Source of the DNA: Burkholderiales bacterium UBA2647
GTDB lineage: Bacteria; Pseudomonadota; Gammaproteobacteria; Burkholderiales; Burkholderiaceae_E
DNA length: 10,385 bases
Reading direction: 5' to 3'
Assembly: GCA_002359635.1 (NCBI GenBank)
Contig: DENJ01000096.1
Span: 1 to 10,385 of the forward strand
In this document: positions 1-7,400 of the stretch, one piece after another
Position numbering within the stretch: the stretch's first letter is position 1
Layout of the letters: the number at the start of each line of letters is the position of its first letter
The notes under the pieces: model-generated
Database searches by the model: none
What the model was told of the DNA's origin: nothing
The model's input: only the letters and a program-made list of their open reading frames with translations
Position numbers and translations under genes: made by a program

Positions 1-1
1 T

Positions 2-928
2 GTCTACTTGCCGTTGCGTGGTCGAGGTGCAACTCTGGGCGCTACCCTGTTGATTGGCTTAGGTCGCCATGCGGGTAGGGAACAACTGCTACCCCATCTG
101 CAGGCGCTGTGCGATCAGATGGGCAGTGCCCTGCAACGTTCCCTCATTGCCGCACAAGAGCAACAGGCTCGTGAAGAGGCTCAGCTGCAAGCCACACGCA
201 ATGCTCTTTTGGCTGCCATATCACATGACTACCGAACACCACTTGCGACCATCATGGGTGCAGCATCTGCCTTGCAGCAGCAAGGCGATCGATTGGATGT
301 AAAACAGCGCCAACAGCTTGCACACGATATTGTTGAAGAAAGCGAACGCCTCGCGCGTCTCACTGAAAACACATTGCAATTGGCGCGTCTTGATGCCCCA
401 TCTGTGTCATTACGATGTGACTGGGAATCTGCTGAAGAAATCGTGGGCGCAGTGGTTCGGCGCTTACGACAGAGACCCGAGGGCAACCGGGTGCGTGCAT
501 GGGTGGAGCCTAGCCTGCCTTTGTTAAGGTGCGACGCGATGTTGGTCTCGCAACTCTTGGACAACTTGATTGACAACGCGCTGAAGTACAGCCCTGCAGA
601 GACACCTGTCGAACTCCACGCCAAAATCGAAAGAGATGATTTGATATTGACTGTCTCCGACAACGGTCCTGGCATTGCACCTGCTTGGCGCGAAAAAGTA
701 TTCGAGGTCTTTCAGCGTGGTGATTCATCTAATTCCCATGATCGTCCTGACATTGATCGTGGCGCTGGTGTCGGCTTGGCTGTATGCCGAGCAATTGCCC
801 GAGCGCATCAAGGTGAGTTATTGTTACTCGCAAGGGGCGAAGGAGGGTGTTGTTTTGAGTGCAGATTACCGCTGCGTGGCCATGGTCAATCCTTGCCAGA
901 CGTTCAAGTGCCGGAAGCACAACAATGA
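2..928 (+). CDS. kdpD: KdpD-type sensor histidine kinase, C-terminal part (5' truncated by window edge)
   Basis: Inner-membrane sensor kinase that autophosphorylates on His and passes phosphate to a KdpE-type regulator in response to K+ limitation or osmotic stress (family knowledge). The frame is open to the left edge, so the TTG at position 8 is not a real start. About 308 residues are visible: the tail of the GAF-like region, a helical linker, the dimerisation/phosphoacceptor motif AISHDYRTPLA (His near visible residue 75), the N box DNLIDNALKYSP (about 187-198), the G1 box DNGPGIAP (about 220), an F box VFEVFQRG, and the G2 box GAGVGLAVCRAIA (about 254-266). The H-box context and the order of boxes match the KdpD C-terminus. 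The KdpD nucleotide-binding, USP and four-helix membrane parts are out of view. A short hydrophilic insert (DSSNSHDRPDIDR) sits between the F and G2 boxes. The stop overlaps the next ATG, so the pair is translationally coupled. Could be a KdpD-like orphan kinase rather than true KdpD. Confidence 0.88.
   Translation, partial: VYLPLRGRGATLGATLLIGLGRHAGREQLLPHLQALCDQMGSALQRSLIAAQEQQAREEAQLQATRNALLAAISHDYRTPLATIMGAASALQQQGDRLDVKQRQQLAHDIVEESERLARLTENTLQLARLDAPSVSLRCDWESAEEIVGAVVRRLRQRPEGNRVRAWVEPSLPLLRCDAMLVSQLLDNLIDNALKYSPAETPVELHAKIERDDLILTVSDNGPGIAPAWREKVFEVFQRGDSSNSHDRPDIDRGAGVGLAVCRAIARAHQGELLLLARGEGGCCFECRLPLRGHGQSLPDVQVPEAQQ
925..928 (+). promoter_or_regulatory. ATGA stop/start overlap, kdpD-kdpE translational coupling
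   Basis: The TGA of the sensor kinase (926-928) overlaps the ATG of the response regulator (925-927). This implies coupled translation and fixes the regulator start. A weak purine-rich GGAAG lies just upstream, inside the kinase gene. Confidence 0.85.
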
Positions 929-1635
929 GTCGAAGTGTGCTGTTGGTAGAGGATGATCGGGCATTGCGCAATTCATTGCGTGAAGCGCTTTCGGTTGAAG
1001 GGTACGATCTGAAAACAGCCGCCAGCCTGGCTGATGCCAGAGCCCAGCTGCGCAATTTACCTATGGGTAAAACCATAGACTTGGTCGTACTTGATTTAGG
1101 ACTTCCAGATGGTGAGGGCCAGTCATTGTTGGCTGAGTTGCGTCAGAGTGGCCATACGCCAGTGATCGTCATTTCTGCTCGGGAGGCAGAGGGGCAAAAG
1201 ATTCAATTGCTGGATCAGGGTGCTGACGACTATTTGGTCAAACCTTTTGGTATTGGCGAACTTCTAGCTCGAATGCGCGTCGCCTTACGCCATCGTGGGC
1301 ACAACATAGAACCAGCGGTTCTGCATTATTGCCATGGGGCTCTTGAAGTAGATCTTAAAGCCCGCAAGGTGCAGCTTTCCAAGGTGGAAGTGCATCTCAC
1401 ACCAACTGAGTACGCCTTGATGGCCAGGCTAGTGCGCCAAGCAGGTCAAGTGGTAACGCATCGTCAATTACTGGCTGACGTGTGGGGTGCTGAACATGTT
1501 GATCAGACCCATTACCTCCGACTTTATATGGGTCAGCTACGCGCCAAACTGGAGGTGAACAGCGCCGATCCGCAGCACTTGCTGACTGAGCCTGGCGTAG
1601 GTTACCGATTGGCTGAATCGGATGCCACAGACTGA
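925..1635 (+). CDS. kdpE: KdpE/OmpR-family response regulator
   Basis: Two-component transcription factor of 236 residues, the usual size for OmpR/KdpE regulators. I chose the ATG at 925 because its ATGA overlaps the kinase stop and MSRSVLLVEDD starts exactly at beta-strand 1 of the receiver. An ATG at 859 would add 22 residues lying inside the kinase gene. The receiver domain (about 1-120) has the acidic pair D10/D11, phosphoacceptor D57 in VVLDLGLPDG, switch Ser84, and Tyr103/Lys106 in DDYLVKPFG. A winged-helix DNA-binding domain follows (about 137-230) with LTPTEYALM, a VVTHRQLLADVWG recognition region and the closing GVGYRLAE. It presumably receives phosphate from the upstream kinase and binds promoter DNA. 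Its target is not visible; the kup gene 74 bases downstream is the obvious candidate, alongside any kdpFABC outside the window. Confidence 0.92.
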   Translation: MSRSVLLVEDDRALRNSLREALSVEGYDLKTAASLADARAQLRNLPMGKTIDLVVLDLGLPDGEGQSLLAELRQSGHTPVIVISAREAEGQKIQLLDQGADDYLVKPFGIGELLARMRVALRHRGHNIEPAVLHYCHGALEVDLKARKVQLSKVEVHLTPTEYALMARLVRQAGQVVTHRQLLADVWGAEHVDQTHYLRLYMGQLRAKLEVNSADPQHLLTEPGVGYRLAESDATD

Positions 1636-1700
1636 ACCGACCCGGATACTTATGCGTTCCTGATGCGCTGTCAGGCATCGTGGCAGCTATCTTCAGTCAC

Positions 1701-1704
1701 AGGA
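1701..1704 (+). promoter_or_regulatory. Shine-Dalgarno site deciding the kup start
   Basis: AGGA lies 5 bases before the ATG at 1710. The in-frame GTG at 1680 has no comparable site and would add ten residues not typical of Kup, so this site supports the ATG at 1710. Confidence 0.6.
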
Positions 1705-1709
1705 ATACT

Positions 1710-3623
1710 ATGCAAAACGGCAAAACTACCCCCATGCCTGGTGCGGATACGCATATCGCAGGTAAACAAGGCATGGCAGCCCTCACGCTGGCTGCGATCG
1801 GTGTCGTTTATGGGGATATTGGCACCAGCCCACTGTATACCGTCAAGGAAATCTTTGCCCCTCATACGGGTGTTCCACTGGACGCGATTCATCTGATTGG
1901 GGCTGTTTCTGCCATCTTTTGGGCGCTCATGCTTGTCGTGACGCTCAAGTACGTCATTTTGATTCTTCGCGCAGACAATCACGGAGAGGGGGGCGGGCTG
2001 GCATTGACCGCCCTGGCGGCTCGTGCGGTCGAGCATCGCCCCGCTCTTCGAAAAGGGCTCCTATTGCTAGGTGTTTTCGGTGCAACCTTGTTTTACGGTG
2101 ACAGCCTGATCACACCAGCCATTTCGGTGCTGGGTGCCATGGAGGGGTTGGAGGTGGTCACACCTGCGCTGAAACCCTATGTGGTACCAGCGACTGTGGC
2201 GATCTTGATTGGACTCTTTATGGTTCAGCGTGTCGGCACGGCGGTGGTGGGGCGATTTTTTGGACCAATCATTGTTCTCTGGTTTGGCGTGTTGGGCGTC
2301 ATAGGCATTTGGCACATCGCTCAACAGCCTGCAATTCTTGCTGCTTTGAATCCGCTACGCGCATGGGAATTTCTATCCTCGCGTGGATGGCATGTGTTTG
2401 CGGCCGTCGGCGCAATTGTGCTGGCATTGACCGGTGCCGAAGCACTGTACGCAGACATGGGGCACTTCGGCCGAAAACCCATCCAAATCGCGTGGACTGG
2501 ACTGGTGTTGCCTGGCCTGGCTTTGAACTACTTGGGACAAGGCGCACTGCTGATGGGGGATCCCTCAGCGATCGATAACCCGTTCTATCGACTCTTTCCA
2601 GATTCTTGGATTATTCCTGCCCTTGTACTGGCTACATTGGCCGCCATCATCGCTTCGCAGGCCGTTATCTCGGGTGCTTATTCCTTGACGAAACAAGCGA
2701 TGCAATTGGGATTTTTACCCCGTATGCGCGTTCAATACACCAGCGCCCGCGAGATTGGTCAGATTTACATGCCCGCTGTCAATTGGGCACTGTTGCTTGG
2801 TGTATTGGCCGTCGTTTTGTTTTTCGGAAGTTCGTCGGCACTGGCGAGTGCGTATGGAATCGCTGTGACCCTGACAATGATGATCACGACCCTTTTGAAC
2901 TATTTTGTTGTCAAAGAGACTTGGCATATGCCAGCACCTCTGGCTATTGGTGCAACGGCATTTTTTCTAGTTGTCGACGCGCTGCTTGTGGCTGGCTGTG
3001 CAATCAAGTTTTTTGATGGCGGCTGGTTCCCGCTGGCATTGGGTTTGGCTTTATTTATTTTGATGAGCACCTGGCGGCGAGGTCGAGAACTGCTCATGGA
3101 AAGTACGCGTCGGGACGGGCTTTCGCTGCAAGACTTCATTGATCAAATCGATCCGCGCAGTGTGAACAAGGCCGAGCGAACTGCGGTCTACGCAGCGGCC
3201 GATGCAGAAACGGTGCCTCAGGCGCTGCTTCACAACTTAAAACACAACCAGGTTCTCCATGCCCGCAACGTGATCCTCACAGTGCACTTTCATGATGTTC
3301 CTTGGGTCCCCATGGAGCGCAGGGTCGATGTAAAGCCGTTGGGTCACAGCTTCTGGCGTGTGCAGGTGAACTATGGGTTTATGAACACGCCTGACGTGCC
3401 CAAGGCATTGGAGCTGACGGCTTCTCACGGATTGCAGGTGTCACTCTTTGACACCAGCTATTTCCTCAGTCGCGAAACCGTTGTGCCCACCCCAGGCGGC
3501 GGGATGGCCAATTGGCGGGAAAGGCTCTTCGCGACCATGAGCCAAAACGCTAGCGGTGTGGTGGAGTTCTTCCGATTACCGGGAAATGCTGTTGTGGAGT
3601 TGGGAACGCGAGTGTCTATCTGA
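1710..3623 (+). CDS. kup: Kup low-affinity potassium:proton symporter
   Basis: Inner-membrane K+ uptake protein of the KUP/HAK/KT family, probably driven by proton symport. The chosen ATG gives 637 residues, close to the usual 620-630. The N-terminal tail is hydrophilic, followed by about twelve hydrophobic segments (residues about 24-455) and a cytoplasmic C-terminal domain (about 456-637). Family signatures are intact: GVVYGDIGTSPLYTVKE (31-47), ADNHGEGGG (88-96), GDSLITPAISVLGAMEGL (130-147), TGAEALYADMGHFGR (241-255) and SQAVISGAYSLTKQA (316-330). The gene appears complete and functional. It lies 74 bases after the kdpE-like regulator. No convincing promoter or terminator was seen in that gap, only a small CCTGA/TCAGG hairpin at 1659-1675 without a T-run, so co-transcription with kdpDE is possible. 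Kup is usually considered constitutive in E. coli, which makes linkage to a sensor/regulator pair notable. Confidence 0.96.
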   Translation: MQNGKTTPMPGADTHIAGKQGMAALTLAAIGVVYGDIGTSPLYTVKEIFAPHTGVPLDAIHLIGAVSAIFWALMLVVTLKYVILILRADNHGEGGGLALTALAARAVEHRPALRKGLLLLGVFGATLFYGDSLITPAISVLGAMEGLEVVTPALKPYVVPATVAILIGLFMVQRVGTAVVGRFFGPIIVLWFGVLGVIGIWHIAQQPAILAALNPLRAWEFLSSRGWHVFAAVGAIVLALTGAEALYADMGHFGRKPIQIAWTGLVLPGLALNYLGQGALLMGDPSAIDNPFYRLFPDSWIIPALVLATLAAIIASQAVISGAYSLTKQAMQLGFLPRMRVQYTSAREIGQIYMPAVNWALLLGVLAVVLFFGSSSALASAYGIAVTLTMMITTLLNYFVVKETWHMPAPLAIGATAFFLVVDALLVAGCAIKFFDGGWFPLALGLALFILMSTWRRGRELLMESTRRDGLSLQDFIDQIDPRSVNKAERTAVYAAADAETVPQALLHNLKHNQVLHARNVILTVHFHDVPWVPMERRVDVKPLGHSFWRVQVNYGFMNTPDVPKALELTASHGLQVSLFDTSYFLSRETVVPTPGGGMANWRERLFATMSQNASGVVEFFRLPGNAVVELGTRVSI

Positions 3624-3656
3624 CGTTCATTCATTCGTGAAGGGGTGTGCCCAAAA

Positions 3657-3679
3657 GGTTCGAATCCCCGACCCCACCA
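3657..3679 (+). other. tRNA-3'-end-like fragment, candidate attachment-site remnant
   Basis: The stretch starts GGTTCGAATCCCC and ends in ACCCCACCA. That is a consensus T-loop (TTCGAAT), a C-rich 3' T-stem and a terminal CCA. The sequence to its left does not pair as a T-stem beyond two G:C pairs, and no anticodon or D arm precedes it, so it is not a whole tRNA. Counting from the T-loop, it is two bases short of the standard spacing to CCA. Tyrosine integrases often use tRNA 3' ends as att sites and leave such fragments at island borders. Calling this an att remnant is inference; chance resemblance is possible. Confidence 0.45.
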
Positions 3680-3697
3680 AAAACAGGGGGGCAGAAA

Positions 3698-3762
3698 ACT
3701 GAGCAAGTTATTTATACAATCCCTTCTGACCCGCCAGTGTAAATCCTGCTAACTCGCTCAGT
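3698..3762. repeat. Imperfect 13-base inverted repeat next to the att-like site
   Basis: ACTGAGCAAGTTA (3698-3710) and TAACTCGCTCAGT (3750-3762) are reverse complements at 12 of 13 positions, separated by 39 bases of AT-rich sequence. There is no T-run afterwards, so it is not a typical terminator. Its position 19 bases from the tRNA-like fragment would suit a recombinase or excisionase binding site, but no protein evidence supports this. Confidence 0.55.
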
Positions 3763-3775
3763 CGCGCTCGTTTGG

Positions 3776-3805
3776 CAACCCAACGGCCCCACTACGTGTG
3801 GGTTG
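3776..3805. repeat. 7-base inverted repeat CAACCCA/TGGGTTG
   Basis: CAACCCA (3776-3782) and TGGGTTG (3799-3805) can form a 7-base-pair stem with a 16-base loop. Function unknown. It lacks the paired core sites expected of an integron attC. Confidence 0.4.
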
Positions 3806-3874
3806 TTGATCTAGGCTCCTGCCTGCGGGCATCGTCACCTATCCCCGAAACCTGTCTCAAACCCCTTTCCTTCT

Positions 3875-3947
3875 CACGGCCTCCTGACTTTTTCGCCGTG
3901 GTACGGCAGGAGGGGGTTGGCGAAAAATCGGGGCTTTTGTGCCGTAC
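3875..3947. repeat. Cluster of overlapping, mutually exclusive inverted repeats
   Basis: At least five perfect arm pairs overlap within 73 bases: CACGGC/GCCGTG (3875-3880 with 3895-3900), CCTCCTG/CAGGAGG (3880-3886 with 3907-3913), TTTTTCGCC/GGCGAAAAA (3889-3897 with 3919-3927), GCCGT/ACGGC with a 3-base loop (3895-3899 with 3903-3907), and GTACGGCA/TGCCGTAC (3901-3908 with 3940-3947). They cannot all form at once. The cluster lies 41 bases past the stop of the last - strand gene, so it would be in the 3' untranslated RNA of that operon. No T-run follows a stem in either direction. It could be a protein-binding recombination site, an old mobile-element end, or a structured transcript end. Confidence 0.6.
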
Positions 3948-3987
3948 TGATTGAATGCTACGCCTTGCGTTTGAACGGTTGGATCAT

Positions 3988-4416
3988 TCATCGCTTTCGA
4001 GCGGCTGCCAATATGGCTGCACGAAGTTCCTGCCTAAACTTTTCTGGGTCCGAGATTACGACCCAGGAAAAGATATCGCTCATCCTTAGGGTATGGTCTT
4101 GCGAGCCAATTTCAATGATTTCCGCGGTATCACATTCTTCCAGAAGACTCTTCCAGTTGTGGTGGCCCCAGACATCATCGTGAAGATCTGCGGACCATTC
4201 CAAGCCAGCAATCTCAAAAAGATCCGTTGACGGACCATCGATCAAAGTTGCCGAAAAGCCCTGGCCATGCTCCGTGTTGAATTGAAGGAAAGGAAATTCT
4301 GAATTGTCAGCCTTGCCGCTAACCTTGGGCTGGCGGTTGGGTCTTCTGACTGGCAGGACAAGCCCATCTCCGAAAAGCTGATCCCTTTCCTTTGCAGTCA
4401 TTGTTCGAATTGGCAT
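3988..4416 (-). CDS. Unrecognised 142-residue protein, last gene of the defence-type cassette
   Basis: I do not recognise this protein. It is soluble-looking with no signal peptide or membrane segment. The first 40 residues are basic and polar (MPIRTMTAKERD, PVRRPNRQPK). The middle is acidic and rich in aromatic residues and His (LEWSADLHDDVWGHHNWKSLLEE). The end is a likely amphipathic helix (DPEKFRQELRAAILAAARKR). The ATG at 4416 is preceded by GAGG with a 5-base spacer. It begins 33 bases after the methyltransferase stop, same strand and same frame, so it is almost certainly in that operon. Its GC is about 47-50%, lower than most of the operon. Position and co-orientation suggest an accessory role in the helicase/methyltransferase system, for example a specificity, regulatory or immunity-like subunit, but nothing in the sequence tells which. 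It could also be an unrelated passenger at the island edge. Confidence 0.75.
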   Translation of the reverse strand: MPIRTMTAKERDQLFGDGLVLPVRRPNRQPKVSGKADNSEFPFLQFNTEHGQGFSATLIDGPSTDLFEIAGLEWSADLHDDVWGHHNWKSLLEECDTAEIIEIGSQDHTLRMSDIFSWVVISDPEKFRQELRAAILAAARKR

Positions 4417-4421
4417 GAGGG

Positions 4422-4425
4422 CCTC
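4422..4425 (-). promoter_or_regulatory. Shine-Dalgarno site of the 142-residue gene
   Basis: On the - strand GAGG stands 5 bases before the ATG at 4416, within the 33-base gap after the methyltransferase stop. It supports independent re-initiation at this ATG. Confidence 0.5.
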
Positions 4426-4449
4426 ATCTTCTGGCTCTGGATTTGACTT

Positions 4450-7400
4450 TTATAGGTCTCCGAAGAGTCCTGGGCTGGTGGCTGGCGCGGCAGCCTTTTT
4501 ACGACTCGTTGCCTTAGCCTTAGAGGTGGGCGCATGTGCGGCCTCCTCCTTCGCCCGCTGATGGTTCAGCGCCAGCAGACGCTTGAGCACATCCTTCCGG
4601 GCTGCGGGGCTGATGGTGTAGCGGACACGGTCGTTCTCGGGCAGCGTCTCGACTTCGACGAAGTCGTGCCCAAGGTCCAGATCGGTCCAGCCATAGGCGT
4701 CGCGCACGGCGTTATCAAGCACTACGCGTAAGCGTCGCAGTTCCAGTACGCCGTCGAATCCGCTGCGGGCGACGTCAGTTGGTTTCTTGCTGACCTTAGC
4801 AACCATCTCGGGGCTGAGTTTCTCTGCATGCATCAAGTTGTAGACGTCAGTCAGTCCAATCCAAAGCTGAAGCATCAACTCGTTGCGCTTCTTGTCGAAA
4901 GCGCGTCCGGTATTTGCCATTGCAGTTGCCAACTCGCTGTCGAACTCGGGCGCCGGAAATGTTTCATAAATGCTCGACGGTGTGTAGCGGAGACCACCTG
5001 CCCCAATCGTAGATCCTTGCTTCCACGCCCACACTTCGTGGAAACTCGAATTCAACACTGAATAGTCTTCCCACCTGTCGGAGACAACAACTACCGTGGC
5101 ATCGGAGTAGACCAGTCCTGTCCGATGGAAGCTAAAGGCGAGATTTTTTGTGTGTCGGTTTATCACTAAGACTCGCTTAAGTGCCTTCGCAAGCCGATAG
5201 AGCTTCGGCCGTTTGTCAGCATACATCCACCATCGCTGTGGCAAAGGCTTTCGAAGCACAAACTCGCCATCCTCTCTACGGCGAGTACGTTCCGGCATGA
5301 CTCTTTCTCGAAGGATGGTGAATACCGCCGGGAACTGTTCTTCGCAGCGCTCTGCCTCCCAATCGTAGAAGTTGATCACCCATCGGCTAGGCGATTGATC
5401 GGGGCGGCTGTTTAAGTCATCGCCAACGAGATAGGGAAGGATTACCTCAGCGTTCGCGGGATCGGAATCTAGCAAACGCTTAGCTTCTTGGTCGCCGAGA
5501 ATGAATCCACCACCAAGAACGTAAGACCCGACAAAACTTTGATCAGCTCTGGCTTGTAGCTCAACGGCTGGCTTGCCCTGTTCTTCCGCCTCAAGAAACG
5601 CGTTGATGACGTCCACGAATCTGCCATTGAGCGCGGACCGCCCGCTCCAGGGGCCTTTATGCAACCCCAACAAAGCAACATCAACAGTTGCTGTTCCAGG
5701 CCATCGAACAGGATGTGCAGCGAATGTGATGGTACCCTCACGATCAAGCAGTACCTCCAATCCACCTTCACGCGCGCCACCCTGAGCAATTGTCTTTGTC
5801 GAAATCAGAGCTAAGTAGCCACCTGGCTTGAGCAAATCGTAGATTCTGCGAAGAAAGTAGGTGACCAAGTCTACAGAGCCGGCTGGTGAGAATTCCACCT
5901 TCATTAATTGGAGAAATGCGTCACCATATCGACCACTTAGCTTGCGATTACCCAAATATGGGGGGTTACCGAGCACACAATCAAATCCACCATCAGCGAG
6001 TACTTCTGGAAACCCTAAAAACCAATGGAAGAAGCGCTTCCGCTCTGCCAGCGCCCAAGCTTCCGCCGTTGGCTGATTTTGTGGCTTGCGTTGGCCCTTC
6101 CAGTAGCTTCTAAACTCCTCTTCGGTAACATGCATGCCGGGCCGATTCTTGATTTTCGGGATGTAAAACTGCGCGATCGGAATCGCTGCCAGCTGCTCCA
6201 TCCACAGAACCTCGGCTGACTTGGAGAGCACCTCGAAGCGTTGACGCTTGGCCTCCACCTGCTCCGGCGTGTGCTCGGGCAGTGCGTCGAGTCCTCTCCA
6301 TCCCTTCAGCGCCTCGTCGAGCTGACGCTCGACCTCTGGATCGAACTGCAGCTTTGTCTGGCCGGTGCGTTCATCCTTATTCCGCTTCCGCAGCGCTGCA
6401 GCGATCTCGTTGTCATCGCCGGGCATCGTAGCGAAGGCCTCGTCAGGTACCCCTCGCGCCTCGATATCCTCCCGCCGCACGTAGCCGACGATGGCATTGC
6501 CGCACTTAATGTGGTGGTCCAGAAAACTCAATGGCTCGCCGGGAACATGCGCCTCCAGCCACAATGCGACCTTGCACAGCTCCACCGCCAGCGGGTTCAG
6601 GTCCACGCCGTAGATGCAGTGACGGATCACGTCGCGCACGGCGGTGCGCATGGCCAGCGGCGAGGGCTGATCTTCCCCCGTGCGCGCGACGGCCAGTTCC
6701 TGCCCGATGCGCCGTGCCGCGGCCAGCAGGATGTGGCCCGAGCCGCACGCCACGTCGGCCACGCGCAGTGCGAGCAGTGCAGTCTCGGGATCCTTGGCCT
6801 TCAGCCGCTCGGCGATCAGGTGGTCCAGGGAGTGCTTGATCAGCGGCTGGACCAGTTCGTCGGGCGTGTAGTGAGAGCCAGTGTTGGCTCGCTCGTCACC
6901 TTGCTTGAAGTCAAAAGTGGTCTGGGCACCATCCGACAGGATGACGGGTTCGTACTCCAGCAGTCCTTCGTAAACGGAGCCGAACTCCTCAACGTTCAGC
7001 GCACCGTAGTTGACGCGGATGAGTTGTCCGTTGTCGGGGTGGGTATAGAGGTTCAGAGCCCGCAGTGCACCCAGGAGCACATCGTTACCCAGCGTGCAGT
7101 GGGACAGAATGCCGATGGCTGGCGGACTAAACAGATCACCCGCCAGCGGCGGAACGCTTATCTTGGTCCCGGGGCCACCGGCCTCGAACAGGCGAAAAGT
7201 GGCCAGCAGCGCAGGCCAAAGGTCGGCATGTCGCCGGTCGGCCAGATGCCGCTTCTCGCTCATGCGGCGCAGGCGCATCAAGCTGTAGTACTGCTCGTAC
7301 ACCTCACGGTGCCTGGCCTGCGCGGAGGAGGGAAAGACTAGGCCACGCTCCTCAATGACCATCAGGAACAGCAGCCGGTAGATCAGGCGCAGCAGGTGCT

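Larger units (their letters stand above)
3624..3987. other. Intergenic junction, no credible gene, rich in inverted repeats
   Basis: This is 364 bases between the stop of kup (+) and the stop of the last - strand gene, so it is a convergent junction. No open frame here has a good start site or recognisable protein. It contains a tRNA-3'-end-like stretch (3657-3679), a 13-base imperfect inverted repeat (3698-3762), a 7-base inverted repeat (3776-3805) and a dense cluster of overlapping inverted repeats (3875-3947). I saw no classic Rho-independent terminator (GC stem plus T-run) for either strand. The content fits a boundary between core chromosome and acquired DNA. Confidence 0.7.

Noticed and set aside
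859..924. Upstream ATG extending the response regulator by 22 residues
   Set aside because: The extension lies inside the kinase gene and precedes the receiver fold. The ATGA-coupled ATG at 925 fits the family start.
1659..1680. Terminator between kdpE and kup
   Set aside because: The small overlapping hairpins (CCTGA/TCAGG and GATGC/GCATC) are short and have no T-run.
1680..1709. GTG start extending Kup by ten residues
   Set aside because: No Shine-Dalgarno site is visible, whereas AGGA sits 5 bases before the ATG at 1710.
3624..3700. Complete tRNA or tmRNA gene after kup
   Set aside because: Only the 3' T-loop-to-CCA part is recognisable. The 5' half of the T-stem, anticodon arm and acceptor partner are not found in usable form.
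3776..3808. Integron attC site
   Set aside because: One core-like ACCCAAC is present, but no matching GTTRRRY partner or second pair of boxes, and there is no integron integrase or cassette structure in view.
3772..3954. 60-codon + strand open frame in the junction
   Set aside because: No ribosome binding site and no recognisable protein; it runs through the inverted-repeat cluster.
6241..7341. Long open frame of 366 codons on the + strand inside the methyltransferase
   Set aside because: It is antisense to a strongly supported gene in a GC-rich stretch where stops are rare. The translation has no recognisable domain.
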